Assembly: GCA_013397795.1 (NCBI GenBank)
Contig: VZTJ01004198.1
Location: 487,140 to 551,139 of the forward strand
Direction: 5' to 3'
Length of the DNA stretch: 64,000 bases
DNA from: Orthonyx spaldingii
Lineage: Eukaryota > Chordata > Aves > Passeriformes > Orthonychidae
Shown: piece by piece, positions 25,563 through 37,330 of the stretch
How the letters are laid out: every line of letters starts with the position of its first letter
Position numbering within the stretch: the first letter of the stretch is position 1
Notes under the pieces: model-generated
The model's database searches: none
What the model was told of the DNA's origin: nothing
Seen by the model: the letters and a program-made list of their open reading frames with translations, nothing else
Made by a program: the position numbers and the translations under genes

Positions 25563-26123
25563 TGTACTGGTTTTAACTGGGATAGAGTTACATTTCTTCA
25601 TGGTAGCTTCTATGGGGCTAGGTGTGCTTTGGATTTGTGATGACAACAGTGCTAATAACATAAGGATGTTTTTGTTATTGCTGAGCAGTGATTACACAAC
25701 CTCAAGGCCTTTTCTCTTTCTCACTCAGCCCCACCAATGAGGAGGCTGGGAGTACACAAGAGGTTGGGAGGGGACACAACGGGGACAGTGACCCCAGCTG
25801 ACCCAAGGGATGTTCCATACTGTGTGATGTCTTCCTCAGCAGTAAAACTGGATGGAAGTGTGCGGGAGTTGCCTGGGGCTGACACTGCCTGGGGACTGGC
25901 TGAGCATCAGTTGGCTGGTGGTGAGCAACTGTTTTGTTTTTTTTTTTTTTTCATATTTTCTTCTTTTCTTCTTTGTGTATTTTCTTTTAATTATTATGAA
26001 ATTGTCTTTTTCTCAACCTATGAAATTTTCCACTTTTAGCCTTTTGATTCTCACCCATATTCCACGGGAGGTGAGCAAGCAGCTGTGTGCTGCTGAGCTG
26101 CCTGCTGGGGTTAAACCATGACA
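25563..26123 (+). mobile_element. Solo LTR of an avian endogenous retrovirus (probably ERVL-like)
   Basis: A 561-bp element bounded by TGTACTGG...CCATGACA, the TG...CA ends of an LTR. Inside are blocks I recognise from a common bird LTR family: GGTTTTAACTGGGATAGAG, GTTGTTATTGCTGAGCAGTG-like sequence, the GGGAGGGGACACAACGGGGACAG stretch, and GGGGTTAAACCATGACA at the 3' end. The flanks carry ggcgt before and ggcat after, a 5-bp target duplication with one mismatch, which suits ERVL-type integration. No internal retroviral genes adjoin it, so it is a solo LTR left by recombination. A T15 run at 25937-25951 lies within it. The exact family name is uncertain. Confidence 0.8.
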
Positions 26124-28146
26124 GGCATCTATACAGAGATTCAGAAATATTCTGGAGAAATAGTGTATCACAAAAATATCTAATAATATCTAATGATAGT
26201 TGAAACATTTTTATCTGCTTGTGGCCACAGTTCCCACAGTGGTTATTAAGTATTAAAATGACCTACGTGAGGGAATTCGGATGATGATCAAAGTAAAAGA
26301 CAGACTATTAAGCCTGATGAACCGTTTGTCTTATCCAGAATGCCAATTCCTATGAGAAGTGCCTGCATTTGTGTGCTGATACCCAAATTCCAGAGAGATG
26401 GGAATTACAAAAATAGTAACATTAAAACACTTTGTACAAATCGCTTGATGTTCTTCTGCCTCAGTGAAGCAAATAACAAGATCTTAAAAGCAAGACTTTG
26501 CTGTATGTCATGTAGTTGAATCTTTTCAGGAAAAACACCTCAAAGAGGTGCAGCTCTGTTTGTGACATATATAAATTAGGATGTCTGCTTTCACGTTTCC
26601 ATTATTTTTGTGGGTTTATTTTTTGTTTTTATAATGAGTTAAGAGTTACTTAAAAATATTATATAATAGTCTGTTTAAAATTTATTGTCTGTGCCTAGCA
26701 TTTAGGAGGTAGAAGGGAGATATTTATTTTTGATAGTTCTTCTCTTTTTCATGTCCAAATTCAGTATTTTTATGGTGTGTTTTGGTGCAATTTTTAGCAG
26801 TCTTTGTTCATTCCAGGTTTTTGCTGCCTTAAATACAATGTTCCCATACATGTACTAGCATTCCTTCTTCCCACACGATATCAAAGGAAAGATTAATTTT
26901 GTATCAGATGAGTGAGACTAGTAACATAAAGGTGACTGCAGCTAAAACTCCTACATTTTCATTTTTATCATATTTAAGTTGGTATTTATAGAATGAACGA
27001 AGAGATCAATTAATTGTACCTCCTGTTGATGCCATACAAGATTTTCTCCTTCAACACTTCATACTTTTTTTTCTGCCTTTTTTAGGATTTGTCATAGCTA
27101 ATATAGTTGTATATTTTTATCTCAGTGTGGGAAGAGTTGAAAGACATTCTCAGAAGGCGTACTCAGGACTTAACCCTGCAAGTACCAGGAGTTTGTGGAC
27201 TCAGGAGGGTCCGTGTATGCTCAGCAGTGTCCATCTTCTGAGATGATGCATTCGCTGAATTTGTGATTTTCAGGAGCAATCCGTGCTTCCTTGTCGGACT
27301 GCGAGGAGTAGCTTCCACCAGCAGAGCTTTTGGCTTGCTCCCCCTAGGGCAGGCTGCCTGCCGCTGCACCGAGCAGGCTCTGCAGGGATCCTACAGAGTT
27401 CTACAGGCCTTTCACAGCCTCTCTGCATGAACTGTGCAGATACCGCTCCTCTGCTGTGCTCACATCCTGGGATCAGGCCGGTTCTTACTGTGTACTTGAA
27501 TTTGGGTTTAAGTATCATTGCCTGGGTCTGCACTGAAACCTCTCAGCATCAAGCAGCCTTACCAGGTCTGTTTTGGTAGTCAGGGTAATTCCTGCAGTCA
27601 GGGTTCTCTATCTTGAAAAGCTGTGATAGTCTAGAGGCCTCTGCCAGCCCCATTCCCTCTTGGCACTTTAAAGTCTATCTTTGCATGTAAGACATCTGAG
27701 CAATTTTGAAAGGCTCTTTAATAACACAACTCTATTTTGTTTGCCCAGAATAAAAGGAGAAATGCTTGTGGCACACCACTTATCTGCTGCTATACCGTGT
27801 TATCAGAGAGACGTGTTATGGGGTCATGCCAGGCAAAAGGCTTGCAAGGATGATGTTGGAGAATTGGACCAAGTGTAGAGAGATTTTGTGCTCAAACCAT
27901 TTCCTAGAGTTATATAGTCACTGAATGGCTTCTAGAATTTTTCTAAGAGGAAGCTTTGTTATTTTGATTCAGAGAGTATTCCAGGAATAATCAAACGTGC
28001 ACAGAGTGAATGCTAATGAAGAGGACCTTGGAACAAACCAGGCAGCAATTCAAACTGATAGTGCAGGTGCACTCAAAATCTTGTTTTGTGTTGCAATGGA
28101 AGCCTTGGCCTCTGATTCAGCTGTAGATTCCACTGGCTGGTAAAAG
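26124..28146. other. Intergenic sequence without a recognised gene
   Basis: Mostly AT-rich. A GC-richer patch at about 27160-27580 carries overlapping short frames on both strands (27283-27579 plus, 27270-27533 minus), with no family resemblance and no clear splice borders. Confidence 0.5.
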
Positions 28147-28630
28147 TCACAGAATCATAGAATGGGTTGGGTTGGAAGGGACCACAGTGGCTCATCCTGT
28201 CCAACCTCCCTACTCAAGCAGGGCCATCCTAGAGCACATTGCACAGAGCTGCATCCAGATGGTTCTTGGGTATCTCCAGTGAGAGAGACTCCACAGCTTC
28301 TCTGGACAACCTGTTCCAATGCACGGTCATTACACAGTAAGGAAGTTCTTCCCCATGTTCATGTGGAACTTGCTGGGCATCACTTTCTGCCCATTGAATC
28401 TTGTCCTATCGCTCGGCACCACCAAGAAGAGCCTGGCTCCATCCTCTTGCCTCCTTTCAGATACTCGTAGACACTGATGAGGTCCCCTCTCAGTTGTCTT
28501 TTTCCGAGGCTGAACAGGCCCAGCTCCCTCAGCCCTTACCTTGTAAGAGAGATGCTCCAGACCCTTAATCACCTTTGTAGCCCTCCAGCTGAACCCACTC
28601 CAGGAGCTCCATGCCTGTCTTGTACTGAGG
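28147..28630 (-). mobile_element. CR1 LINE, 3' fragment, minus orientation
   Basis: Read on the plus strand it begins with the reverse complement of a CR1 tail (CACAGAATCATAGAATGGG, then TTGGAAGGGACC). It continues through the CR1 3' UTR (CTCCACAGCTTCTCTGGACAACCTGTTCC) into the reverse transcriptase C-terminal coding part. On the minus strand this gives MIKGLEHLSYKVRAEGAGPVQP, a decayed form of the usual CR1 GLEHLSYEERLRELGLF. About 480 bp; 5' truncated; not functional. Confidence 0.93.
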
Positions 28631-30469
28631 AATTCATTGTTCTGAATTCAGTTTTTCAATATAAGAGTTATTAAGAACGAATCAACTGTGTCAAACCGGA
28701 ATGTTTTTGCTCAGTCACATTTTAGAAAGTGTCAGCTCCATTTTTACAAAAGATTTTAAAAAAATCAGATACTCTGAAAGAATTTAGACAGAACAATTAA
28801 ACATGGGCAAAATGTATAAGCATTTCAAACCAGAATCTTACAATAGGAAGTGTTAGACCAACTTAACTGCAGATTTCTCTTCCATCTGTATTTATATCAT
28901 GCTGTGTACTGACTGTTTGGTATGCCTGTACAGACTTTGTCCCAACATTAAATTTGTTTGCCTCTTGTGTTCAGGATTTATTTCAGAAATTTTGCATAGA
29001 TACGAGTTGTATTTACATTGTATAATCATTTCTCAGGCATGTAAGAATTTCTTTTGAACACCAGGGAGTTGATTAGAAGTATTGGATAGACAATTACTAA
29101 GAGGTCATGAAACAAGGCCTTTGACACAGATGTTTTGCCTGCATGCATTCCACAGAACCATGACACATAATCTTTATACTTGATGCATTCCCTTCACAGA
29201 AGTTCACGATTTTTTAAACTTTATGCTCCTTTTTTGCTGTCCACAGTTTTTTGCTGTCTGTAAAAATGGCATGTATTGATGTCAGCACAGCTGATTAAGC
29301 ACAACTCTTCTAGAGTTTAATTTCCCAAACCAGCTCCTGTCTCCAGCATACTGTATATTCTCTGCTTTTGCTTTTATTGCTATTCTCACGTATTTAACTA
29401 CAACTTTATCTGAAGATACTTGGTTCATATGTTTCTTGGCTGTTAGAGAAATATTCCATATACATGTAACAAGATGATTCAAGAACCAATTGTGAAAGCT
29501 GTTCTTCTCTTCCTTTCTCTGGGGCTACCAAGGTAGTTTTATGGGCAGCCCTTTGCCTGTCTTGTGTTCTCTAATTTATAGACTAAATGCCCAGATTTCT
29601 TTATGTACTCCTTTTTTTTTTGTTTGCTTCAAAGACAGAATTAGCAAGCATTTGAACTGAAGTTATCTGCTTTTCAATATAACTTGAAATGAAAAATCCC
29701 TGTTAGAAGAGAAAAGAAGCAGATTGGTAAGTGCCTATTCCTAATTCCCATGGCACTTTACATTTAAAGCTTCTTTCATATATGTAAAGAGGATAATGGT
29801 AATAAGGGAAATAAAATGTGTACAGAAATGAGATATGTAAGATATATAAATAAAGGTTTCTTTAAATACATTTATAGAAAAATCCTACTTATCACCCCAA
29901 GTTAATTAGATTTTTTTCTGACTGTACCAACTTGGATTTCAATTTAAGTTCTGAGAAATATGTCAAGGCATTTTAATATTTATCCAGAATGTCAGAAACT
30001 ACATGAACTAATGCCTAATCTTTTAAGATTTTTCAAAAATTTGCTTGTATTGTGGAACCAACCAGAAGTTTTAGTTCAAGGCTGAAGTATTATAGCATTG
30101 TATATGAAATACTAGTAGGGAAATGTCCTTTTCACAGAAAGATCTGGTTTTACTATGTAATTCCCAAACAAAGTATGCTTCATAGATAGTATTATTTAAT
30201 TAAGGGCCTGAGAGGCTTATGTAAGCTTGAGCGAACCTTGAATACATATGGGGCAGCATGTTCATTCAGGAGCCTCCTAGTCAACTTCTTGATTATTCTG
30301 TAAATGTTACAGAGCAAGTGGAGTTTTGATAGATGGTAAATTCAGATACTTTGTATTTAAAAGGTCTTTTTATGATCGAACATTAATTACCGCCAGTAAA
30401 CAGTGATGGCTAATAAAAATGTCTTAGAAAAAGCCTGAGGGAATACTCTGTGAGCTCAGCAAAGGACTG
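28631..30469. other. Intergenic sequence, nothing recognised
   Basis: AT-rich DNA with no gene-like frame, repeat family or RNA gene that I can identify. Confidence 0.5.
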
Positions 30470-30545
30470 GAGTTTGAACGATCTGGATTCTATTCTTAAT
30501 TTGACCATTAATTTACAGTGTGATTTTGGCAAGTTAATCTCTGTT
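30470..30545 (+). mobile_element. MIR-like (CORE-SINE) remnant
   Basis: GAGTTTGAACGATCTGGATTC, then TTAATTTGACC, CAGTGTGATTTTGGCAAGTTA and ATCTCTGTTTCTGTTTC follow, in order, the MIR pattern (gggttcgaatcc, ggctctgccac, gctgtgtgaccttgggcaagttac, ttaacctctctgtgcctcagtttc). The copy is very diverged, so the borders and exact family are uncertain. Confidence 0.45.
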
Positions 30546-33500
30546 TCTGTTTCTTTTTCACATCTTTTATGCCTCTTGTCTATCTTTGTGGCAATTTGTC
30601 TCTACAGTGTCTAGAATAAGGAAGGAGGCAATCTGGACTGTGATTCTAATAACAGAGATAACAAGTAACTTTAAATACAAACTGAGTTTCAATTGTTCTA
30701 TTGAAGTGTGATTGTAATAGGTTTTTATAGGTATACAGACATACAGATTTAAGTTATGTGTTCAGCCATCTTTAACTTAAGGGATTTAATCCTGTCAGAG
30801 AGCAGTTTTTAGCATCTGTCTTCATGTTCACTACTGAGCTGAAGAAGATAAAGCTTGAAGATAATGTCCATGGATGTCAAGGATGTAACAAAGTTGTATT
30901 TTTAACAATTCTGACTCAACAACTCTATGCCCTACTGCTAGATGTCTGCAGCACTTTTACATGTATAATTCCCTTTCATTCCTGATACATTTTCAAAAAC
31001 ATTCTCTTTAAAAAACATTTCATATGATACTGAACTTATGCTTGAAATTAACTGATTAATTATGTTTGAGATGTCTGCTGTTAGGCTTACTCCAAATATG
31101 GTAAATTCCTTTTCACAAGAAGAATGCTTCTACATTATTACTAATTTTTATATCAGATTACAGGTGATGAAGGCAGCCTTTGACTCAGTATTGAAATCCT
31201 CTGAATTTCAGTTGGATTCCCTGAAAACGTAAGTGTAGCTCTGTTCAGTAAATATGAAAAAAAGTCTAATAAATTCAAAGCTCATGGAGACCACTGAGCA
31301 TGGTGAGTTTTGTTGAGAGCAGTAGATGCCAGGCTTCCTGCAGAAGGGAATTATAATCACTTGATTTTATCAATTTACTAACTCCTTTTTTGACAGTACA
31401 GAAGTTTTGCATCCATACTGTACGTTTATATCCATACTGAAAATTTTTGTGCCTTTTGTACGCAAAAGAACATGTCGTGTCTTTCACGCAAAACTTTGTG
31501 AAAGCAATAGTCTGTCTCATTACACTAATTTTTTTCTCATTCATCTCAGGTTGTTTTTTGTCCTTGTCATCCTTTTTGTTTGTTTGTTTGTGTGTTTAAA
31601 AGTTAATGTAGTAATTGAAAAAAACACCTGATATATACTAATGGAAACTGACCACTGAGTCCATTGTCCCACTTGCACCTGGGTTTCAAAATTGTTTTGA
31701 TGGGCTCACCCTTTAGACCTAAAAGGATAATCAAGTCTCCTGGCCTGCTGAACCCTGAGTTTGAAAATGTCATGCCAGCTTTGTTAACTAGATTGCACAG
31801 GAAAAGCAGAGTCTCTAGGCTGAGACTGGCTATTCCGTATCTGCTACTGAATGCCTGTCAAATAGTACCTTTCAGTTACAACCCACATGAGGCAGACCTG
31901 ACACAGATACTTGGAGATGAAAAGCTCTGTATCCTATTGCCAGTCACTTGAGCTGTTCAGTGGCCATCTGCTGATTGGAGAAGAAAACATCATTAATAAT
32001 GTATGGGTGGATTGTGCTCTAGATTTTATGTTACTACTAGTTCTTTCAGCATGAGCTATATCAACATTATTTGGCTTCTGAGCTCCAGCATCTCCTTAGT
32101 AGCCATGGCAAGTTTTTTTTGCATTTTCTGTTTTAGGGGATAAAAGGAATTAAAGCATATGATGTGAAATTAGAATTGATCCACGAGTATGAGTTTGCTT
32201 GCTGTTTTCATAACAGTCCATACTACACTAATTAGTTTTATCACTGTTTCAAAATAGTTTTCCAAAAGAGGAAGTCTGAGCAAAGAAGAGTAACTTGTAT
32301 AGTAGTTTATTATAACTAAAACAGTAAATCTAGTACTTGATAACATAAATCACTTAATGCTATGAAACAAGTAGTGCAATGCTTTGGACTTAAGAAGCTG
32401 AATGCTGACATAGATTGGTGCAACTCTATCAAAGTCAGTGCTGGAAAATTAGCCAGAAATATCTAGAGAATTTTGTTTGTTTTGAACAGTGTTTTAACAT
32501 TTGTAATTAACAGTTGCACCAGGCACAATACAATTACTGCATTAGAACTTAAGCCATTCAAACCTGTAATTTCCAGTCTTATCATTTGGAGGAGTTGTTT
32601 TGTTTTTAAATTGCTGCACAATATGATCTGAAAAGTTGTCAGATTAAAGCCTGCAGCCAAAACAAGATTGTATTAACTGTTAAGTTTTTAATGTCTCTGA
32701 AAGTGTTGCTTTTTTCTAAGTATTGATCTTTTTTTCCTTAGAAAGGGTGGTTTGTAAACACTTGGAAAATAATTGCATGCCTGGGAGAAAATGACATGCA
32801 GGTTTCATCCTTGATCCAAGACATTTGCAAAATAAAAGGTTTTTTCAGCCTATTATTTTTTAAAATTAATGTTAATATCAGATATGACCGGCCAAAACCA
32901 CCACAAGGCTGGGCTGTTTACCTCTGCTACAGATCTGTGTAGGTTTCATGCCTTTGTGGCTTCAAGATCGTGTTACTGCAGTACACAGAGGAGCTATAGC
33001 TATGGCAACCAGTGCCTGGTAGGTAACTGACAGCATGAATTACAGCATCTCTAAGGATTTGCTGCAGACTGGTCTCCCTGCTGGTCTGATTGCTCATTCT
33101 GGTTTTGACCTTCAGGACAAGGACCAGCATCAAGGCCTTTTCTGTTCCTGGTATTCATCCTTCTATAAGAAACTCTAAAGAGGTTATGTGGATAAACAGG
33201 TACAGATAGGTCTTAAACTAGTTTAGATGGGGATTTTCTTGCAGTCATATTTATTAGTTATTCTTCAAGAGGGACAAATTGTGTCTCATTTTTGCTAGTA
33301 TCGCTGTTGCTACATCTACTGTACCGCTTTGACCACCACAACTACCTCATTCAGCAGGGTATTTTTCACAGCCTTGGCTGACTTAGTGGTATGAATAAAT
33401 TCCTGAAGTCAAACTCAGCTTCGGATATAGCTCTTACATTAAAGATGAGATGAGTATTAAGGTGGGATATGAAATGTTCTTGTTTTTATTATTTAGATAA

Positions 33501-36500
33501 TGCAAAAAGTGTCTGAATTAGAAAAGCCAGTTGCAACTCTGACATTAAAAATCCGTGTCCTCCACAGTCACTGGCAATTGGAGAACGTTTCATAGCAGTA
33601 TCATAAAAGCCAAGAGGTTGAAAGGGGAAATATGAGAGAAAGTAATTTCTTAATATCTCTGCAACTTGCTGATTAAATTTTAAGAAAATTATACTGATGT
33701 CCCTGGGTAATGTGTGAGTGGTCATGGTCCAGAACCTGAAATTCAGTTTCAGATCTCCTTGCCAAAAAAAGCACTTAATGCTAATCAAAATATTTCATAG
33801 ATCAGAATTTAGTATCTCTGTAGACAATGTATTTGGACTTCTTTTTTATGAAAGCTGTTGGTCATTTTTGCAAAGATCATTTGCCAGCAGTTATCTACTC
33901 AGAGTTGCTTAATCATGTATGCTTAAAACCAAAACTGAATGTGCCTGAACACTTATACCTACAGCCAAATATCTTGTTAGTGCAGATATAATAATATTAT
34001 GTAATAGTAATAACAATGATTTGAGCAACCCAGGACACATTTTCTGATATTATGTGCAATTAAATAGCTGTTGCAAATGTTTCAAGGAAAGTGAAATTAA
34101 TTAGTAAGAAAATGAAAACTGCAACTTAAAATAAGTTTCAGCAGTCATAGCCAAAAAACCAAAGCTCTTACCTGAATGAAGCAGTTCATAATATAGAAGT
34201 TCTGATACATTTGGTGGATTTCTTTTGAATGTAGAGATCAAACACAGAATTTTATTTCATAAATATCATCAGCAAATAATAAAGTGTAAAGCTTGATTAT
34301 TAGCATATGTTAATACAAAAGTTTACTAAAAAGGGAGTAAAATATGTTTGTGAAAACAACCACAGTGAGGTGATTTTATCTGTAAAAATATAATGCATAA
34401 AGAAGCAGTTCACAGGAAAAATCTCTGTTATATATATTTGGAGTTTGTTAGGTTCAAAATTACTCAAATTTGCTTCATTTTAAATTAAGATGACCTAATA
34501 AAATTATAATCCTAACTGAATTTAAATAACTCTATTTGAGAGAAGAATGTTTCAATTGTGGAGTGACAAAGCTGAAGTGTTTGGGTTCTTTTGTTTTTGG
34601 TAACTAGCATTTACTTTTTCTAGTGACTGGTTTCAGTACTGTGCAAAAACTTTCAGAAATTGTTAGTAAAGTTTCCCAGATTGGATGTTGCCCCATATTA
34701 TTGATGAACTGATAGCTAAGAAAAGAGGAGAGAATTTTTTACATAGTCATTTTTGCACGAGAGCATAGAGAAAGTGTGCTAAGTATGTGTTTACAACTGG
34801 AAGAACCCCATCAAGTACGGGGATGGATTTTTAAAAATTATTAATAGGTTTTGTATGTACCTAGTTCAGATCCCTTTTCCTAAAAATGTCATATTACTAT
34901 TGCTAATAACACGAGTGTCAGATGCAATAGGATTTTCCCAGTTTGTATTGATTTTAGTAAGACTGCAAATGATTACAGATTTTTGTCTTGCAACAGTTTA
35001 GAATCGTACAAGGAAAGGTGGAATATACCTGACGACATAATCCATGATAACCTATGGCTCCTGTCAGTTTTTTTCTCCTAAATAATCTATGACAAATACC
35101 TTTAAATTTACTGAAAAACCTTTGGAAAGAAGGTTTTACAGCCTTTTTAGTGTGTCTACTGCTTGGCAGAATCATCACAATATATATTTTAATTCTTCTC
35201 AATGTACTATTTAATTAATATTTCCTGTGCTTCTCCCAGTTCTCCTACTAGGGAATACATTGAGCAATAAATGATCATATTTTTATAACTACCTGTTTCA
35301 TGTATAAAGAGAATTAAAGTTCTATGCTCTCAGATTCTTCATCTCTCTCATAGGTCACATTTTCCAAGCCACATGAACTGTTACTTTTCTTCTTTAAATA
35401 CTAACAATTGCTAACTCTATGGACTTTTTAAATTAAAGTAATACAAAATAACTCAGTAAATACACAGCTTACTTTAGGTATTGTCATGTTAGTAATATAA
35501 GTTGTGAGCACTTAATAAACATTAAGAAAAAATACTCTCTGGTTCTGAAGAGTGTGGTGTTCAGTGTGTGAAATGATGTCATCAGGTCATCATAGGTCTA
35601 AATGAGTTGACTCTGTTCCACTGTAGATTCCTGTTGCTGAAAACAAGTATGTAAAATGTGTCCTGGCTCTCCTCACGTAAGAATACTCTCCCCATCATCA
35701 CCAGACTAAAATTAGATTTTGATTTTTTTTCTCCCAGAAATTAGAATTCTTATTTTGAACATGAACGAACTTATAGATGTAGTGTGTCAGGTAGAACTGA
35801 GGGGGATGACTGAGACAGTATCTCCTCCTTTCCTTTCTCATTCCTGATGACAGCAATTCATTATGGCTTTTTATTTGATACAGCATATTCCTGAAACTTG
35901 CAGGGTTTTTTCCTAAGTGCAGTCTGCATGTTTTAATTGAAATCTGCAGCTGATTTGTTTCTGCTTTGCTGAAGTGAAGGTGTAAAAGTAATATATTACA
36001 GGAGTGAGTTTCTTATTCCCTGTTACTTCCATACATGAATATTCCTGAGCTTGGCCTGATCTGGCTCCTAGTCCTGAGAACACTGTCAGTCAGCTTTCAA
36101 GTCTGATACCTGTAACTCACAAATATCAAGTACCACTGAAAAAAATTCAGTTACCTGCTTTATGTCAGACCCCTGCACCACAGCTGTGTCCTTCCAAGAG
36201 ATTCCTGGGTAACACACCCAGTCTGACGTGCATTAATCTCATTTACTTGAAAACAAATAACATGTTAAAGATTACTAAGTATAAACTAATAAACAATTAT
36301 GCCATGTGATTTTGCTCTCTAGTTTTTATTTAAAAAAGGGCTTCAGGGTTTGTCAGGGAAAAAAAAATTCCTTTATTGAAATGCAATTTTTTTCCCTGGC
36401 TTTAGAAAACAAGCAACTTGAACTTTACAGTAATTTCATGTACTTATTGTACTTAAGGTGTGTGCATAGTCATATGACAACACTATCCTCTAGTGGCAGA

Positions 36501-37195
36501 ATGTGTTAACACCAGGCTCCAGCTACATAAGTGGGAATTGGTTTATGTGTGTTGAAAAGATGATGTGTGATCGTTATTATTCATAAATTCAAAATTTTGA
36601 TTTACATAACACAACAAGGAGCAATTAACTGAATGCTGCATAGAAAGTGATGATAATATGTGTTCTAACCACCAGCATTAGCCACACTACATATATTTTA
36701 TGTGACTATCAGAGTATATATATGTATGAGATTTCTTGTGATTTTCCAGACCATTGAATTTATGTAATTGTATTCTGCTATGGTGACTTTTTCATAAGTA
36801 TGGTGTTTTACATGGTTGACCACCAGCTGGTTTTTAGTGTCCTCTTGAACTCTGCTATTAAAATCTAACTCTCATGGTCACAGCATCTCTAGACAGTTAT
36901 CCACAAACACATAAAATATCCTTAATTTCTTTTTTTTTTTTCCAGTTTGAAATTTCAAAAATCCAGCATATGGCTTAAGAAAAATAAGAAAAGGAAAAAT
37001 TTGGTGTAAGAGGACAAACTCTTGAGATTTCAATGCATCAGTTTTTTAAACTTACCTGCTAAAAGGGCTGGGCTAGACTAAAAGTGTATTTGCTTACTGT
37101 GAGTATAGATAGTACAAAAATTACATTATTTCTCACTCATCCTCTAAAAATGTTCCTGCTCTGGAAGTTTGTAAATTTATCTATGTTGAAAATCC
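30546..37195. other. Intergenic sequence, no recognised gene
   Basis: AT-rich DNA. A (TTTG)n microsatellite lies at about 31573-31594. A 95-codon plus-strand frame (31664-31951) and a 68-codon minus-strand frame (32927-33133) are the only frames in non-simple sequence that I looked at twice; neither shows a known motif. Nothing else was identified. Confidence 0.5.
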
Positions 37196-37330
37196 TGTGT
37201 CATCTTTTTTCTGGGTTTTTGGTTGGTGTGGGTTTTTCTTCTGTGTGTATTGGTGTTGCTGGGGNAGGTGGGCTGGGATTTGCAAAGGGACCTTTGGGGT
37301 TTGTTTTTTTTTTTTTTTTTTTTTCTTTTT
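37196..37330. repeat. G/T-rich low-complexity tract with T21 run and one ambiguous base
   Basis: GGGTTTTTGGTTGGTGTGGG-type sequence is followed by an uncalled base (N at 37265) and a run of 21 T (37304-37324). The sequence quality here is doubtful. Confidence 0.85.

Noticed and set aside
36926..36950. Strong-looking plus-strand splice acceptor (T-rich tract followed by ccag)
   Set aside because: No open frame or matching donor follows; T-rich tracts are common here by chance.
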